From NCBI RefSeq assembly GCF_009720385.1, contig NZ_WARX01000034.1:1-64000 (forward strand): a stretch of DNA of 64,000 nt, in the 5' to 3' direction. The translations under genes and the position numbers were made by a program. Below, in pieces: positions 38,605 to 46,857 of this stretch (position 1 is the first letter of the stretch; every line of letters begins with the position of its first letter). Origin of the DNA: Catellatospora vulcania. Its GTDB lineage: Bacteria; Actinomycetota; Actinomycetes; Mycobacteriales; Micromonosporaceae. The notes below the pieces were generated by a model. It had not been told where the DNA came from. It ran no database searches and saw only the letters and a list, made by a program, of their open reading frames with translations.

Positions 38605-40233
38605 CTACTCGGCCTGGGCTGCCGCGTACTCCATGGCGAACTCCTCGGCGGCGGCCGCGCCGCCGTTGGCGTTGAAGTCCTTGACGATCGTGTCGAGGTC
38701 GGACACGGGGCGGCGGCCCCAGCCGATCGCGGCGATGCCGTCACCGATGATCTTGTTGAGGTTGCCGGCGTTCTTGCTCCACGACGCCGAGATCAGGCCG
38801 ACCGACGGGTCCGCGGCGCTGGCGGGCAGGGTGGCCTTGGTGAAGTCGTACAGGCGCTGCGCGGCCTCCGGCTGGCCCGGGATGAAGATCGGCCACGGCG
38901 CGTCGCTGATGTAGCGCACCCCCAGCGCGGACGGCACCTCGGTGGTGGTCGCCAGGTCGGTCGGCTTGATGCCGATCGCGGCGTCGCGGGTGAAGTGCAC
39001 ACCCTCGATGCCGTAGTGCGACAGCTCGTACTCCTTGGTGCCGAACGGCGCGGCCAGGTAGTCGCAGATGCGCAGCAGCAGCTTGATCCGGTCGGCCGGG
39101 GCCTTCTTGAAAACGGTGAAGCCGAAGATGCCGCCGCTCTGCCAGTTCGCGCCGCTGCCGTAGGGCAGCGCGTAGTCGATCTCGAACCGGCCGCCGATCT
39201 TCGTGATGGTGTCCAGGCTGTACCCGCCGAAGCCCCAGAACTTGGAGGCGACGGTGCCGTTGAGGAAGTCCGCGGCGGTGTCCTTGGACAGGCTGTCCGG
39301 GTGGAACGAACCCTGCTCGACGGCCTTGCGGTAGGTCTCCACGGCCGCCTTGAACTGCTCGGTGGCGATGCCGGGCACGAACTTGTCGCCCTGGCGCACC
39401 CAGGCGCCCTTCACACCCTCGGACGCCGCGTAGTACAGCGCCTGGCCGTACGCGGTCAGCTCGCCCTGCGAGGTCGAGGTGCCGTACCTGCCGTTGCCGG
39501 ACAGCGCCTTGAGGCCGGTGAGGAACTGCTCGCGGGTGGCCTGCTTGGGCACGCCCGCGGCGTCGAACGCGGTCTTGTTGATCAGCAGGCCGCCGGGCGA
39601 CAGCGGGCGGCCGACCGGCACGCCGTAGATGCGCCCGCCGATGCGGCCCATCTTCTGCCAGGTCACGGTCGGGATGTTGGCCAGGTTCGGGTACGCCTTG
39701 ATGGCGTCGCCGGAAAGGAACTCGGACAGGTCGGCGCACTGGGCGAGGATGAACTCGTTCTTGCGCGGGATGTCGTTGCTCATGATGATGTCGGGCAGGT
39801 CGCCGCTCGCCGTGATGGTGGCGATCTTCGCGGCCCAGTCGGCGGCCGGCACGACGGTGAGCTTCAGGTTGACGCCCAGCGCCTTGTTCAGCTCCTGCCA
39901 CAGCTTGTTCTGCTCCACCGGGGTGGGCGGGGTGCCGTAGGTCAGGTAGACGGCCGTGACGTCGGACCCGTCGCCGACCTTGTCCTTGACCGACTGCGCC
40001 AGCTGCGCCGGGTACGTCTTGTACAGCGGCTGCAGGCCGGTGGCGTCACCGGGCGCGTCCGGGGTCGGGCCGCTGAACGGCACGTAGGCCGGCCAGTCGG
40101 CCAGGTCCTTGCCCGCGTTGCCGGCGTCGGCGACCGGGCCGCCTGAGCAGGCGCTCAGCAGGGACGGCGCGACGACCGCGGTGGCGGAGACGCCCGCGGC
40201 CTTGAGCAGCGCGCGGCGGTTGAACATGGTCAT
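38605..40233 (-). CDS. LplA-like ABC solute-binding lipoprotein (Tat type)
   Basis: This extracellular binding protein has 542 residues, longer than ordinary sugar-binding proteins and like the LplA/YtcQ group that serves complex oligosaccharides such as uronides. Its signal has a twin arginine (FNRRALLKAAG) and a lipobox (LLSAC), so it is a Tat-exported lipoprotein. The mature part shows VTAVYLTYG, GDLPDIIMSND and a long C-terminal lobe with many tryptophans and tyrosines. GAGGA precedes the ATG at 40233; ATG 40227 is an alternative. It is followed by the PL8 lyase and preceded by two permeases, all on one strand. Confidence 0.92.
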   Translation of the reverse strand: MTMFNRRALLKAAGVSATAVVAPSLLSACSGGPVADAGNAGKDLADWPAYVPFSGPTPDAPGDATGLQPLYKTYPAQLAQSVKDKVGDGSDVTAVYLTYGTPPTPVEQNKLWQELNKALGVNLKLTVVPAADWAAKIATITASGDLPDIIMSNDIPRKNEFILAQCADLSEFLSGDAIKAYPNLANIPTVTWQKMGRIGGRIYGVPVGRPLSPGGLLINKTAFDAAGVPKQATREQFLTGLKALSGNGRYGTSTSQGELTAYGQALYYAASEGVKGAWVRQGDKFVPGIATEQFKAAVETYRKAVEQGSFHPDSLSKDTAADFLNGTVASKFWGFGGYSLDTITKIGGRFEIDYALPYGSGANWQSGGIFGFTVFKKAPADRIKLLLRICDYLAAPFGTKEYELSHYGIEGVHFTRDAAIGIKPTDLATTTEVPSALGVRYISDAPWPIFIPGQPEAAQRLYDFTKATLPASAADPSVGLISASWSKNAGNLNKIIGDGIAAIGWGRRPVSDLDTIVKDFNANGGAAAAEEFAMEYAAAQAE

Positions 40234-40362
40234 GCCCAGGTTCCTCTCATCAGACTTGCGAGGGGTGGTGCGAGGGAATGGTCGCGCTATTTCAGGTGAT
40301 GTCCGGCACGCGCAGCGCGTCGGAGGTCGCACCGTCCGATCGGGACGGCGCGGGATCAGAAG

Positions 40363-41253
40363 TCAGGCTTTGACGGCGCCGGTCAGCACGCCCTTGACGA
40401 AGAACCGCTGCACGAACGGGTAGACCAGCAGGATCGGCACGGTGGCCAGCACGACCACCGCCATCTGCACCGAGACCGGTGCGATCTGCGCCCCGGCCTC
40501 ACCGGTCGCGTCGGCCACGGTCAGGCCGCCGCTGGTGAACGAGCGCAGCAGCGTGGCCATCGGCCACATGCCGGAGTCGTTGAGGTAGATGACGCCGTTG
40601 AAGAAGTTGTTCCAGTAGGACACGGCATAAAACAGGCCGACCACCGCGATGACGGCCTTGGACAGCGGCAGCACCAGGCGGAGCAGGATGCGCAGCTCGC
40701 CGGCGCCGTCGATGCGGGCGGCCTCGATCAGCTCGGAGGGCACCGACTGGAAGAAGCCCCGCATCACGATCAGGTTGAACGCGTTGAGCAGCAGCGGCGC
40801 GAACAGCGCCCCGAACGTGTTCAGCAGCCCGGTGCCCTGCACGACCAGGAACAGCGGGATCATCCCGGCCGGCATCAGGAAGGTGAACAGCACCATCAGC
40901 AGCACCGGCTTGCCGCCGAACACCTGCGGCCGGGACAGGGCGTAGGCCAGGCCGATGGTCAGCGCCAGGCTCAGCGCCGTGCCGACCAGCGTCACCCCGA
41001 GCGACACGGCCAGGGCGCGCGGCACCATGCCCGCGGCGAAGATCCGCTGGTACGTCAGCGAGGTCCACTCCGACGGCCAGATCACGAAGCCGCCGTTGGC
41101 GACGACCTCCTCCGGCGGCGCGAAGCTGGTCGCGACGACGACCCACATCGGGAACACCATCAGCGCCACGATCACCGTGATCGCGACGGCCTTGGCCGCG
41201 GTGGTCAGCGGGGAGGGCCGGCCCATCCAGGCCGGGCGGTGGGCGTTGCTCAT
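40363..41253 (-). CDS. LplC/YtcP-like sugar ABC permease
   Basis: This membrane subunit has 296 residues and six transmembrane segments. The EAA loop reads EAARIDGAGELRILLRLVLPLSKA. The C-terminus FVKGVLTGAVKA is diagnostic of the LplC/YtcP group, which pairs with LplB permeases and large LplA binding proteins. The start ATG overlaps the stop of the upstream permease (ATGA). No ATPase gene lies in this cluster. Confidence 0.93.
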   Translation of the reverse strand: MSNAHRPAWMGRPSPLTTAAKAVAITVIVALMVFPMWVVVATSFAPPEEVVANGGFVIWPSEWTSLTYQRIFAAGMVPRALAVSLGVTLVGTALSLALTIGLAYALSRPQVFGGKPVLLMVLFTFLMPAGMIPLFLVVQGTGLLNTFGALFAPLLLNAFNLIVMRGFFQSVPSELIEAARIDGAGELRILLRLVLPLSKAVIAVVGLFYAVSYWNNFFNGVIYLNDSGMWPMATLLRSFTSGGLTVADATGEAGAQIAPVSVQMAVVVLATVPILLVYPFVQRFFVKGVLTGAVKA

Positions 41254-42236
41254 CGCGTGTACACCCCCTGCTCGCCGAGCCGGTGTGCGACCTTGTTGGC
41301 GGTGTAGATCAGCACCGCGCCGACCAGGCCCTTGAACAGGCCGGCCGCGGCGGCGTAGCCCATGTCGCCGCCCTGGAACGCGGTGAAGAACACGAAGGTG
41401 TCGATCACCTCGCCGGCCTCCGGGCCGACCGCGTCGCGCTGCAGGAAGAACTGCTCGAAGCCGACCGACAGGATCTCGCCGAGCTTGAGGATCAGCAGCA
41501 GCATCACCACCGGCCGGATGGACGGCAGCGTGACGTGCCACAGCCTGCGCCACCAGCCCGAGCCGTCCATCGCCGCGGCCTCGTAGAGCTGCTCGTCCAC
41601 GTTCATCAGCGCGGCCAGGAAGATGATCGTCCCCCAGCCGCACTCCTTCCAGATCATCTGCACGATCACGAGCGGCTTGAACATCTCGGCGTTGCCGATG
41701 AGCTGCACCGGATCCAGCCCGGCCTGCGCCAGCCAGCCGTTGAGCACCCCGGCGCCGCCGAGCATCTGCGTGAACAGCGCCACCACGATCACCCAGGACA
41801 GGAAGTGCGGCAGGTAGACCACGCTCTGCACCCAGCGCTTGACCGTCGATCCGGCGATGCTGTGCAGCAGCAGCGCCAGCCCGAGGGCGGCCGGGAAGAA
41901 GAACAGGATCTGCAGCAGCGAGATGGTGACCGTGTTCGCCGTGGCGTTCCAGAACCGGTCGTCGCCGAGCAGGCGCTCGAAGTGCTGCAGGCCGACCCAG
42001 GGCGAGGTCCACACGCCCAGGAACGGGAAGTAGTCCTTGAACGCCAGCACGTTGCCGAAGGCCGCCCCGTACGGGAAGACGACCAGCCAGGCGATCCCCG
42101 GGATCATCAGCGCGACCAGCACCCCGTCGCGGCGCAGCCGGTGCCGGAGCGTCCCCGCGGGACGGGGGGCCGCAGCGGGAGGCGCGGGTTCCGCCGGCTG
42201 CTGCGCCGGCGGGTCTTCGACCGCCAGGATCACCAT
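41250..42236 (-). CDS. LplB-like sugar ABC permease
   Basis: This is the first gene of the importer (328 residues). An N-terminal Pro/Ala-rich cytoplasmic tail of about 35 residues is followed by six transmembrane segments. The motifs WVQSVVYLPHFLSWVIV and the EAA loop EAAAMDGSGWWRRLWHVTLPSI, then a late GYAAAAGLFKG, are typical of LplB. GGAGAGAGAC stands before the ATG. An earlier in-frame codon at 42290 lacks support. A palindrome CGATCGT-C-ACGATCG at 42371-42385 lies upstream and may be the operator of the regulator encoded next. Confidence 0.93.
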   Translation of the reverse strand: MVILAVEDPPAQQPAEPAPPAAAPRPAGTLRHRLRRDGVLVALMIPGIAWLVVFPYGAAFGNVLAFKDYFPFLGVWTSPWVGLQHFERLLGDDRFWNATANTVTISLLQILFFFPAALGLALLLHSIAGSTVKRWVQSVVYLPHFLSWVIVVALFTQMLGGAGVLNGWLAQAGLDPVQLIGNAEMFKPLVIVQMIWKECGWGTIIFLAALMNVDEQLYEAAAMDGSGWWRRLWHVTLPSIRPVVMLLLILKLGEILSVGFEQFFLQRDAVGPEAGEVIDTFVFFTAFQGGDMGYAAAAGLFKGLVGAVLIYTANKVAHRLGEQGVYTR

Positions 42237-42370
42237 GTCTCTCCTCTCCGCACCACCAATGACCGCATGACATCCTGTCTGAACAGGCATTTCATGTCAC
42301 GTCGCGTCGGAAAATGTGCGATCTTGCAACTTCGTGTGTGCACGGCGTTGCGGTTGCGTGAAATCTTGAG

Positions 42371-42385
42371 CGATCGTCACGATCG
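42371..42385. promoter_or_regulatory. Operator-like palindrome upstream of the LplB gene
   Basis: CGATCGT and ACGATCG flank a single C. The half-site GATCGT/ACGATC recurs at 43670-43675 and 43685-43690, upstream of the regulator gene itself. This supports one regulator acting on both. Confidence 0.45.
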
Positions 42386-42464
42386 AAGTCAAGTCTTTCG
42401 GAAGACGTTTTCTTTCGCTGATCGTTCGGACGCGAGGGAGCGTTCTCTGCGCACGCGGCATGCG

Positions 42465-42500
42465 TGAAGGGCCCGCAGGCGTGCGCCTGCGGGCCCTTCA
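42465..42500 (-). terminator. Strong terminator of the regulator gene
   Basis: Perfect 17-base arms (42465-42481 and 42484-42500) form a hairpin with a small GC-rich apical loop, 10 bases past the stop of the regulator. It isolates the regulator from the importer operon. Confidence 0.8.
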
Positions 42501-42510
42501 GCGTGTGACG

Positions 42511-43596
42511 TCAGCGGGGCAGCAGCCGCCCGCAGGAGACCCGCAGCCGCAGCTCCGGAAGCAGTTCGAGGTGCTGGCGCGGCACGCCTTTGCCGTCCGC
42601 GTCCAGCCGCTGCAGCAGCAGCCGAACCGCGGCCTCGCCGACGGCGTGCTTGGGCGGGGCGACCGCGGTCAGCGGCAGGTCGGACAGCGCGGCCACGTCG
42701 TCGTCGTACGCCACCAGCGCCAGGTCCTCCGGCACCCGCAGCCCGCGGGCGCGCAGCGACTGCACGATCATCAGCGCGTCGACATCGCCGACGACCAGCG
42801 CGGCGCTGATCCGGCGCTCGGCCACCGCCGCGGCCAGCGCGTCCGCGGCCGCCTCGATCCGCTCCGGCACCACGTCCCCGGCGTACAGCTCCAGCGGCTC
42901 GTGCGGGGCGGTCAGGCCCAACGCCGCCAGCGCCGCGTCGTACCCGCGGCGGACCTGCACCTGGGTGGCGCTGATGCCGGAGACCAGCGCGATCTGCCGA
43001 TGGCCCAGCGAGGCCAGATGGCGCAGCGCCAGACCGGCCCCGGAGGCGTGGTCGGAGCACACCCGGTCCAGCTCCGCCGCCCGTGTGCCGGGCGTGCCAC
43101 GCCGCTCCACCAGCACAGTCGGCACGTCCGGGCCGAACGCGTCCGCGCTGCCGGGGTCCTCTCCGGTGAGCCAGCTCGGCACCAGCAGCAGCCCGTCCGC
43201 ACCCGCTTCGACCAGCCGCGCCGCCTGCAGCGTGTCCTGCTGCGGCTGGTAGTTGGTGACCGCGAGGACCAGGCGGCCGCCCGCCGCCGACACGGCGTCC
43301 TGCGCGCCGCGGATGACGTCGGCGAAGTAGTGCGTCGCCTGCGGCACCACCAGGCCGATCACCGCGCCCGCACCCGGCGCCGGCGCTCCGCCGCCCGCCG
43401 CGGTCCGGCCGTGCGGCCACGACACCGAGCCGCGCACCCGGTCCAGCCGGCCCTGCGTCGACAGCAGCTCGACGTCGCGCCGCAGCGTGACGGTCGAGAT
43501 GTCGAGCTGCTCGGCCAGGTCGGTCACGCGCAGCGTGCCCGCGGCGCGGACCAGCTCCAAGATCCGCTCGTGCCGTTCCTCCACGGTGTACCGCAT
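42511..43596 (-). CDS. Chimeric transcriptional regulator: DeoR-type HTH with LacI-type sugar-binding domain
   Basis: This regulator has 361 residues. Residues 1-58 form a DeoR-family winged helix (RHERILELVRAAGTLRVTDLAEQLDISTVTLRRDVELL). Residues about 78-361 form a periplasmic-binding-type sensor of the LacI family (VIGLVVPQATHYFADVIRGAQDA, GHRQIALVSG, ALVVGDVDALMIVQSL, LALVAYDDD). DeoR sensors normally have a different, phosphosugar-binding fold, so this is a mosaic, though such forms exist in actinomycetes. GGGAGAGAG precedes the ATG at 43596. It is divergent from the 2-hydroxyacid dehydrogenase and heads the PL8/GH29 importer locus, which it probably represses until an oligosaccharide binds. 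Confidence 0.88.
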   Translation of the reverse strand: MRYTVEERHERILELVRAAGTLRVTDLAEQLDISTVTLRRDVELLSTQGRLDRVRGSVSWPHGRTAAGGGAPAPGAGAVIGLVVPQATHYFADVIRGAQDAVSAAGGRLVLAVTNYQPQQDTLQAARLVEAGADGLLLVPSWLTGEDPGSADAFGPDVPTVLVERRGTPGTRAAELDRVCSDHASGAGLALRHLASLGHRQIALVSGISATQVQVRRGYDAALAALGLTAPHEPLELYAGDVVPERIEAAADALAAAVAERRISAALVVGDVDALMIVQSLRARGLRVPEDLALVAYDDDVAALSDLPLTAVAPPKHAVGEAAVRLLLQRLDADGKGVPRQHLELLPELRLRVSCGRLLPR

Positions 43597-43669
43597 TGAC
43601 TCTCTCCCCCAGTCCCTCTGCGCGCACGTGGTACCACACCGGCCGGTGCGCACACCACCCGGCGAGAAT

Positions 43670-43690
43670 GATCGTACCGTCTTGACGATC
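43670..43690. promoter_or_regulatory. Operator-like half-site pair upstream of the regulator gene
   Basis: GATCGT (43670-43675) and ACGATC (43685-43690) are 9 bases apart, matching the half-sites at 42371-42385. TTGACGATCG within it may also be a -35 element. Confidence 0.35.
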
Positions 43691-43714
43691 GGAATTGCGA
43701 TCGCTACTTTCGTT

Positions 43715-43730
43715 TAGCAAACGTTTACTA
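43715..43730. promoter_or_regulatory. LacI-like palindrome before the dehydrogenase gene
   Basis: TAGCAAACGTTTACTA is a 16-base dyad with one mismatched pair around AAACGTTT, a core common to LacI-family operators. It lies 20 bases before the ATG at 43750. Confidence 0.45.
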
Positions 43731-43749
43731 CTGACCGAAGGGCGGCGCC

Positions 43750-44757
43750 ATGCCCCGGCCGCGAGTGCTCGTCGCCATGGATCCCGCCGTGGTGCCGCAC
43801 ATCCTCACCCCGCGCATCCGCACCGCCCTCGAAGCGGTCGCCGAGGTCGCCGCCCCGCTGGCCGACGACTTCAGCCGCGCCGACGTGCGCGCCGCCCTGC
43901 GCGACACCGAGGTGCTGTTCACCTGCTGGGGCTGCCCGCCGCTGGACGAGACGGTGCTCGCCGCGGCACCGGCGCTGCGGGCTGTCGTGCACGCCGCCGG
44001 GACGGTGCGCCACCACGTCACCGAAGCCTGCTGGAGCCGCGGCATCGCGGTGACCAGCGCCGTCGACGCCAACAGCGTGCCGGTCGCCGAGTTCGCCGTC
44101 GCCGCGATCCTGCTGTCGAACAAGGGCGTGCTGCGCGCCCGCGACCTCTACCGCGCCCGGCGCGGCGAGCAGGTCGACTGGCGCGCCGAACTGCCGTACG
44201 TCGGCAACTACCGGCGCACTGTCGGCCTCGTCGGGGCCTCGCGCATCGGCCGCCGAGTGATCGAGCTGCTGCGCCCGTACGACCTGACGGTCCTGGTGCA
44301 CGACCCGCACCTGGGCCTCGCTGACGCCACCGCGCTAGGGGTCCGCCTGGTCGGGCTCGACGAGTTGTGCGCGGCGAGCGACGTGGTGAGCATCCACGCG
44401 CCCGAGCTGCCCGCCACGTTCCACATGATCGACCGGGGACGGCTGAAGCTGATGCGCGACGGCGCGACGCTCGTCAACACCGCCCGCGGCTCGCTCGTCG
44501 ACCAGGACGCGCTGCTCGACGAGCTGCTGACCGGGCGGCTCAGCGCGGTGCTGGACACCACCACACCGGAGATCCTGCCGCCCGGCTCACCGCTCTACGA
44601 CCTGCCCAATGTGCTGCTCACCCCGCACTTCGCCGGGTCCATGGGCACCGAGGTACAGCGGATGGCCGACGCCGCGGTGGCGGAGGTGGCCCGATACGCC
44701 GCGGGGCTGCCGTTCGCCCACCCGGTGCGCCACGAGCAGCTGGCGCACAGCGCCTGA
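43750..44757 (+). CDS. D-isomer-specific 2-hydroxyacid dehydrogenase
   Basis: This NAD-dependent oxidoreductase has 335 residues. The coenzyme domain has TVGLVGASRIGRRV (about 157-170) and a downstream acidic residue in VHDPH. The catalytic triad of the family is present: Arg246 in NTARGSLV, Glu274 in TTPEILPPG and His293 in LTPHFAGS. A GAAGGG sequence precedes the ATG. The gene diverges from the sugar regulator, and a LacI-type palindrome lies between them. A role in breakdown of a sugar acid released from the glycan imported nearby is plausible but unproven. Confidence 0.88.
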   Translation: MPRPRVLVAMDPAVVPHILTPRIRTALEAVAEVAAPLADDFSRADVRAALRDTEVLFTCWGCPPLDETVLAAAPALRAVVHAAGTVRHHVTEACWSRGIAVTSAVDANSVPVAEFAVAAILLSNKGVLRARDLYRARRGEQVDWRAELPYVGNYRRTVGLVGASRIGRRVIELLRPYDLTVLVHDPHLGLADATALGVRLVGLDELCAASDVVSIHAPELPATFHMIDRGRLKLMRDGATLVNTARGSLVDQDALLDELLTGRLSAVLDTTTPEILPPGSPLYDLPNVLLTPHFAGSMGTEVQRMADAAVAEVARYAAGLPFAHPVRHEQLAHSA

Positions 44758-44851
44758 CCCACACCGCTTGCCCGCGCCCTCCCGCAGTACGCCGATCGGT
44801 GGAGGGTGCATACCCCGACGGGTGATCGGCGGTCCGGTGTTCAATGATCCC

Positions 44852-45517
44852 GTGGGAATCGCGAGAAGCCGCCGGAATGCCGGCCGGATGCAACAGGAGT
44901 CGGCCTTCGACGGCGGCGGGGCGCTCGCGCCGCAGCCCGCTCGGCCCGAGCACGACCGGGCGTTCGAGGATCGCCCCGCCGAGGGCGAGCACTGGGGCCC
45001 CTACGCCCGCCGCCTGCAGGCGACCCGCGACCCGCGAGCGCTCCCGGCGCTGCTGGAGGCACACGACACGCTCCGCCGTGAGCCCCGGTTCTGCTGCGTC
45101 GGCGCAGTGCGGGCCGCGCTTTACGAGATCGCGACGGCGCGCGAGAACGCCGCCAGCGAACCGGTCGCCGACCTCGTCGACCGGTGGTGGAATTCCGCCG
45201 ACCCGTGGGAGGAGATGGTCGCGGTCACCGCCCGCGCCGGCGGGCAGGAGGAGACGGAACGGCCCGCGCTGCTGGAGAAGGTCCGCTCGGCCCGGCCGAC
45301 GGTGGTCACCGCGGCGATCGAGGGCCTGTGCGGCATGTCCGACGCCGACGAGATCGAGGCCCTGCGCGACGTCGTCAGCCGTCCCGACCCGAAGCTGCAC
45401 TGGGCGCACCAGGCCGCGGCCCGGCGGCTCGCCGAGATCGGCGGCCCCGACGCCGAAGCCGCCCTGGCCCAGCGTTTCATCGACCCCGACGGCCTGTGGC
45501 GCGAGGATCCGGCCTGA
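44852..45517 (+). CDS. HEAT-repeat-like protein
   Basis: This cytoplasmic protein has about 221 residues. After a variable N-terminal third come helical pairs resembling HEAT or PBS-lyase repeats (HWGPYARRLQATRDPRALPALLEAHDTL, RPTVVTAAIEGLCGMSDADEIEALRDVV, LHWAHQAAARRLAEIGGPDAEAALAQRF). Such repeats mediate protein contacts; no enzyme motif is present. The start is uncertain: GTG 44852, GTG 44822 and ATG 44888 are all in frame and none has a strong ribosome-binding site. It converges with the acetyltransferase, 16 bases apart. Similar proteins occur as immunity or adaptor-like proteins, but no link is visible. Confidence 0.65.
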   Translation: MGIARSRRNAGRMQQESAFDGGGALAPQPARPEHDRAFEDRPAEGEHWGPYARRLQATRDPRALPALLEAHDTLRREPRFCCVGAVRAALYEIATARENAASEPVADLVDRWWNSADPWEEMVAVTARAGGQEETERPALLEKVRSARPTVVTAAIEGLCGMSDADEIEALRDVVSRPDPKLHWAHQAAARRLAEIGGPDAEAALAQRFIDPDGLWREDPA

Positions 45518-45533
45518 TCCCACCGCCGGCCGG

Positions 45534-46025
45534 TCAGACCAGCCTGGTGTACCGGTGGCAGGGCACCGCGATCGGTCCGCCGGACGAACGCGCGGGGTAG
45601 TCGAACGCGCCCTCGTCAGTCCAGCCCTCACGCTCGTAGAAGCGGCGGGCACGGGTGTTGCCGCTGGCCACCGCCAGCCAGGCTCGCTCGTGCCCGTTCT
45701 GGTCCACCTGCCGCAGCCCTTCGGCCAGCAACGCGCCGGCGACACCGGCGCCGCGGCGGTCGGCGGCCACGTACACCTGCTCGACCTCGTCGGCGACGAC
45801 CATCACGAACCCGGCGACGGCGCCGTCCACCTCGGCCACCGTCGTGTCGGCGACCCGCTGCGCGGCGCGCAGGTCGAACGATTCGGGGGTGCGGATCGCG
45901 ACCAGTTCCTCGGGCACGTGGCCGAGGTGGCCGTCGCGCCAGCCGTCCCTCCAGATCGCGCCGACCGCCGGCGCATCGTCGGTGGTCGCCGGCCGGATCC
46001 GGACGGTGTCGTCTCTAGTGATCAT
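45534..46025 (-). CDS. GNAT-family N-acetyltransferase
   Basis: This protein has 163 residues with the GNAT fold: VRIRPATTDDAPAVGAIWRDGW at the start, motif A VEQVYVAADRRGAGVAGALL with the pyrophosphate-binding RRGAGVA, and ASGNTRARRFYEREGW (motif B). It should transfer acetyl from acetyl-CoA to an amine of unknown identity. The ATG at 46025 follows a TAGGCT box by 6 bases, so it is probably leaderless. It converges with the HEAT-like gene. Confidence 0.88.
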   Translation of the reverse strand: MITRDDTVRIRPATTDDAPAVGAIWRDGWRDGHLGHVPEELVAIRTPESFDLRAAQRVADTTVAEVDGAVAGFVMVVADEVEQVYVAADRRGAGVAGALLAEGLRQVDQNGHERAWLAVASGNTRARRFYEREGWTDEGAFDYPARSSGGPIAVPCHRYTRLV

Positions 46026-46031
46026 GTATTG

Positions 46032-46037
46032 AGCCTA
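46032..46037 (-). promoter_or_regulatory. -10 box of a probable leaderless promoter
   Basis: TAGGCT on the minus strand is 6 bases from the ATG at 46025, with no ribosome-binding site. Confidence 0.45.
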
Positions 46038-46080
46038 TCCGGGACGGCGTGCGGCGGCGCGTTGTGTCACATTGTCCAGC

Positions 46081-46581
46081 ATGGATGCAGCCAGGAGGCG
46101 GACCCGCATCGGTGTGACCGGGCACCTGAACCTCACCGAGGACACCGCGGCCCTCGTCGGCGCGGAGCTGCGCGCGCTGCTCGCCGCGTACCGGCCGGCG
46201 GAGCTGGTCGGCGTGACCTGCCTGGCTGCGGGAGCTGACACGATCTTCGCCGAGGCCGTGGTGGCGCGCGGCGCACGCCTGGAGGTCGTGCTGCCCGCCG
46301 CCGACTACCGGGAACGGCAGGTCTCCCCGGAGCACGCCGCGGATTTCGATCGGCTGGTCGCCTGCGCCGCATCCGTGCGCGTGCTGCCGCACGAACATGC
46401 GGGCCGGGCCGCGTACGAGGACGCCAATGCCACCATGCTCGCCGGATGCGACCTGCTCGTCGCCGTCTGGGACGGGCAACCGCCCGCCGACCGGGGCGGC
46501 ACCGCGGCCGTGGTCGCCCGGGCCCACGCGCTGAACCTGCCCGTGGTGGTGGTCTGGCCCGAAGGCGCACGCCGCGCCTGA
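46081..46581 (+). CDS. SLOG/LOG-like Rossmann nucleotide-binding protein
   Basis: This cytoplasmic protein has 166 residues. It shows a Rossmann-like layout: RIGVTGHLNLTED at the start, LVGVTCLAAGADTIFAEAVVARGARLEVVLP with the AGAD loop, a mid segment of acidic and aromatic residues, and CDLLVAVWDGQPPADRGGTAAVVARA with the GGTA-like second loop. This is the pattern of SLOG-superfamily proteins proposed to bind or process nucleotide ligands, some in conflict systems. The ATG at 46081 is chosen; a TTG at 46072 is also in frame. It lies 276 bases ahead of an exonuclease gene on the same strand, with no clear terminator between. Its ligand is unknown. Confidence 0.72.
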   Translation: MDAARRRTRIGVTGHLNLTEDTAALVGAELRALLAAYRPAELVGVTCLAAGADTIFAEAVVARGARLEVVLPAADYRERQVSPEHAADFDRLVACAASVRVLPHEHAGRAAYEDANATMLAGCDLLVAVWDGQPPADRGGTAAVVARAHALNLPVVVVWPEGARRA

Positions 46582-46857
46582 CCTCAAGACCGTCGGGCTT
46601 GCCAGGCAGGTGTGCGTATCCTGCGCCGCCATTCACACGGGTGCCAGGCAGGTCGAGCGATCCTGCGAGCGGGCGGAGGGCACGCGAGCACAGGTGGCGG
46701 CGGTGCACGATCGGGCGATCTTCCGAGGTGATCCCTGCCGGGTTCGGCGCGTGTCGGTGCTTTCGGCGGAGCCGCAGCGGGTGTCGCACGACATACTGTG
46801 GGGACCCGGAGCGGTCGTGATGGGACGGTCCGGGACGGGGAAGGCGGAGGTGGCGGC

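Noticed and set aside
36058-40146. Long open frame (about 1362 codons) on the plus strand
   Set aside because: It is antisense to the PL8 and binding-protein genes, which show clear family motifs. The plus-strand translation has shadow composition.
42431-42446. GAGGGAGCGTTCTCTG as a CelR-type operator
   Set aside because: It only partly fits the dyad (several mismatches) and lies next to the terminator. The better dyad upstream of the importer is at 42371-42385.
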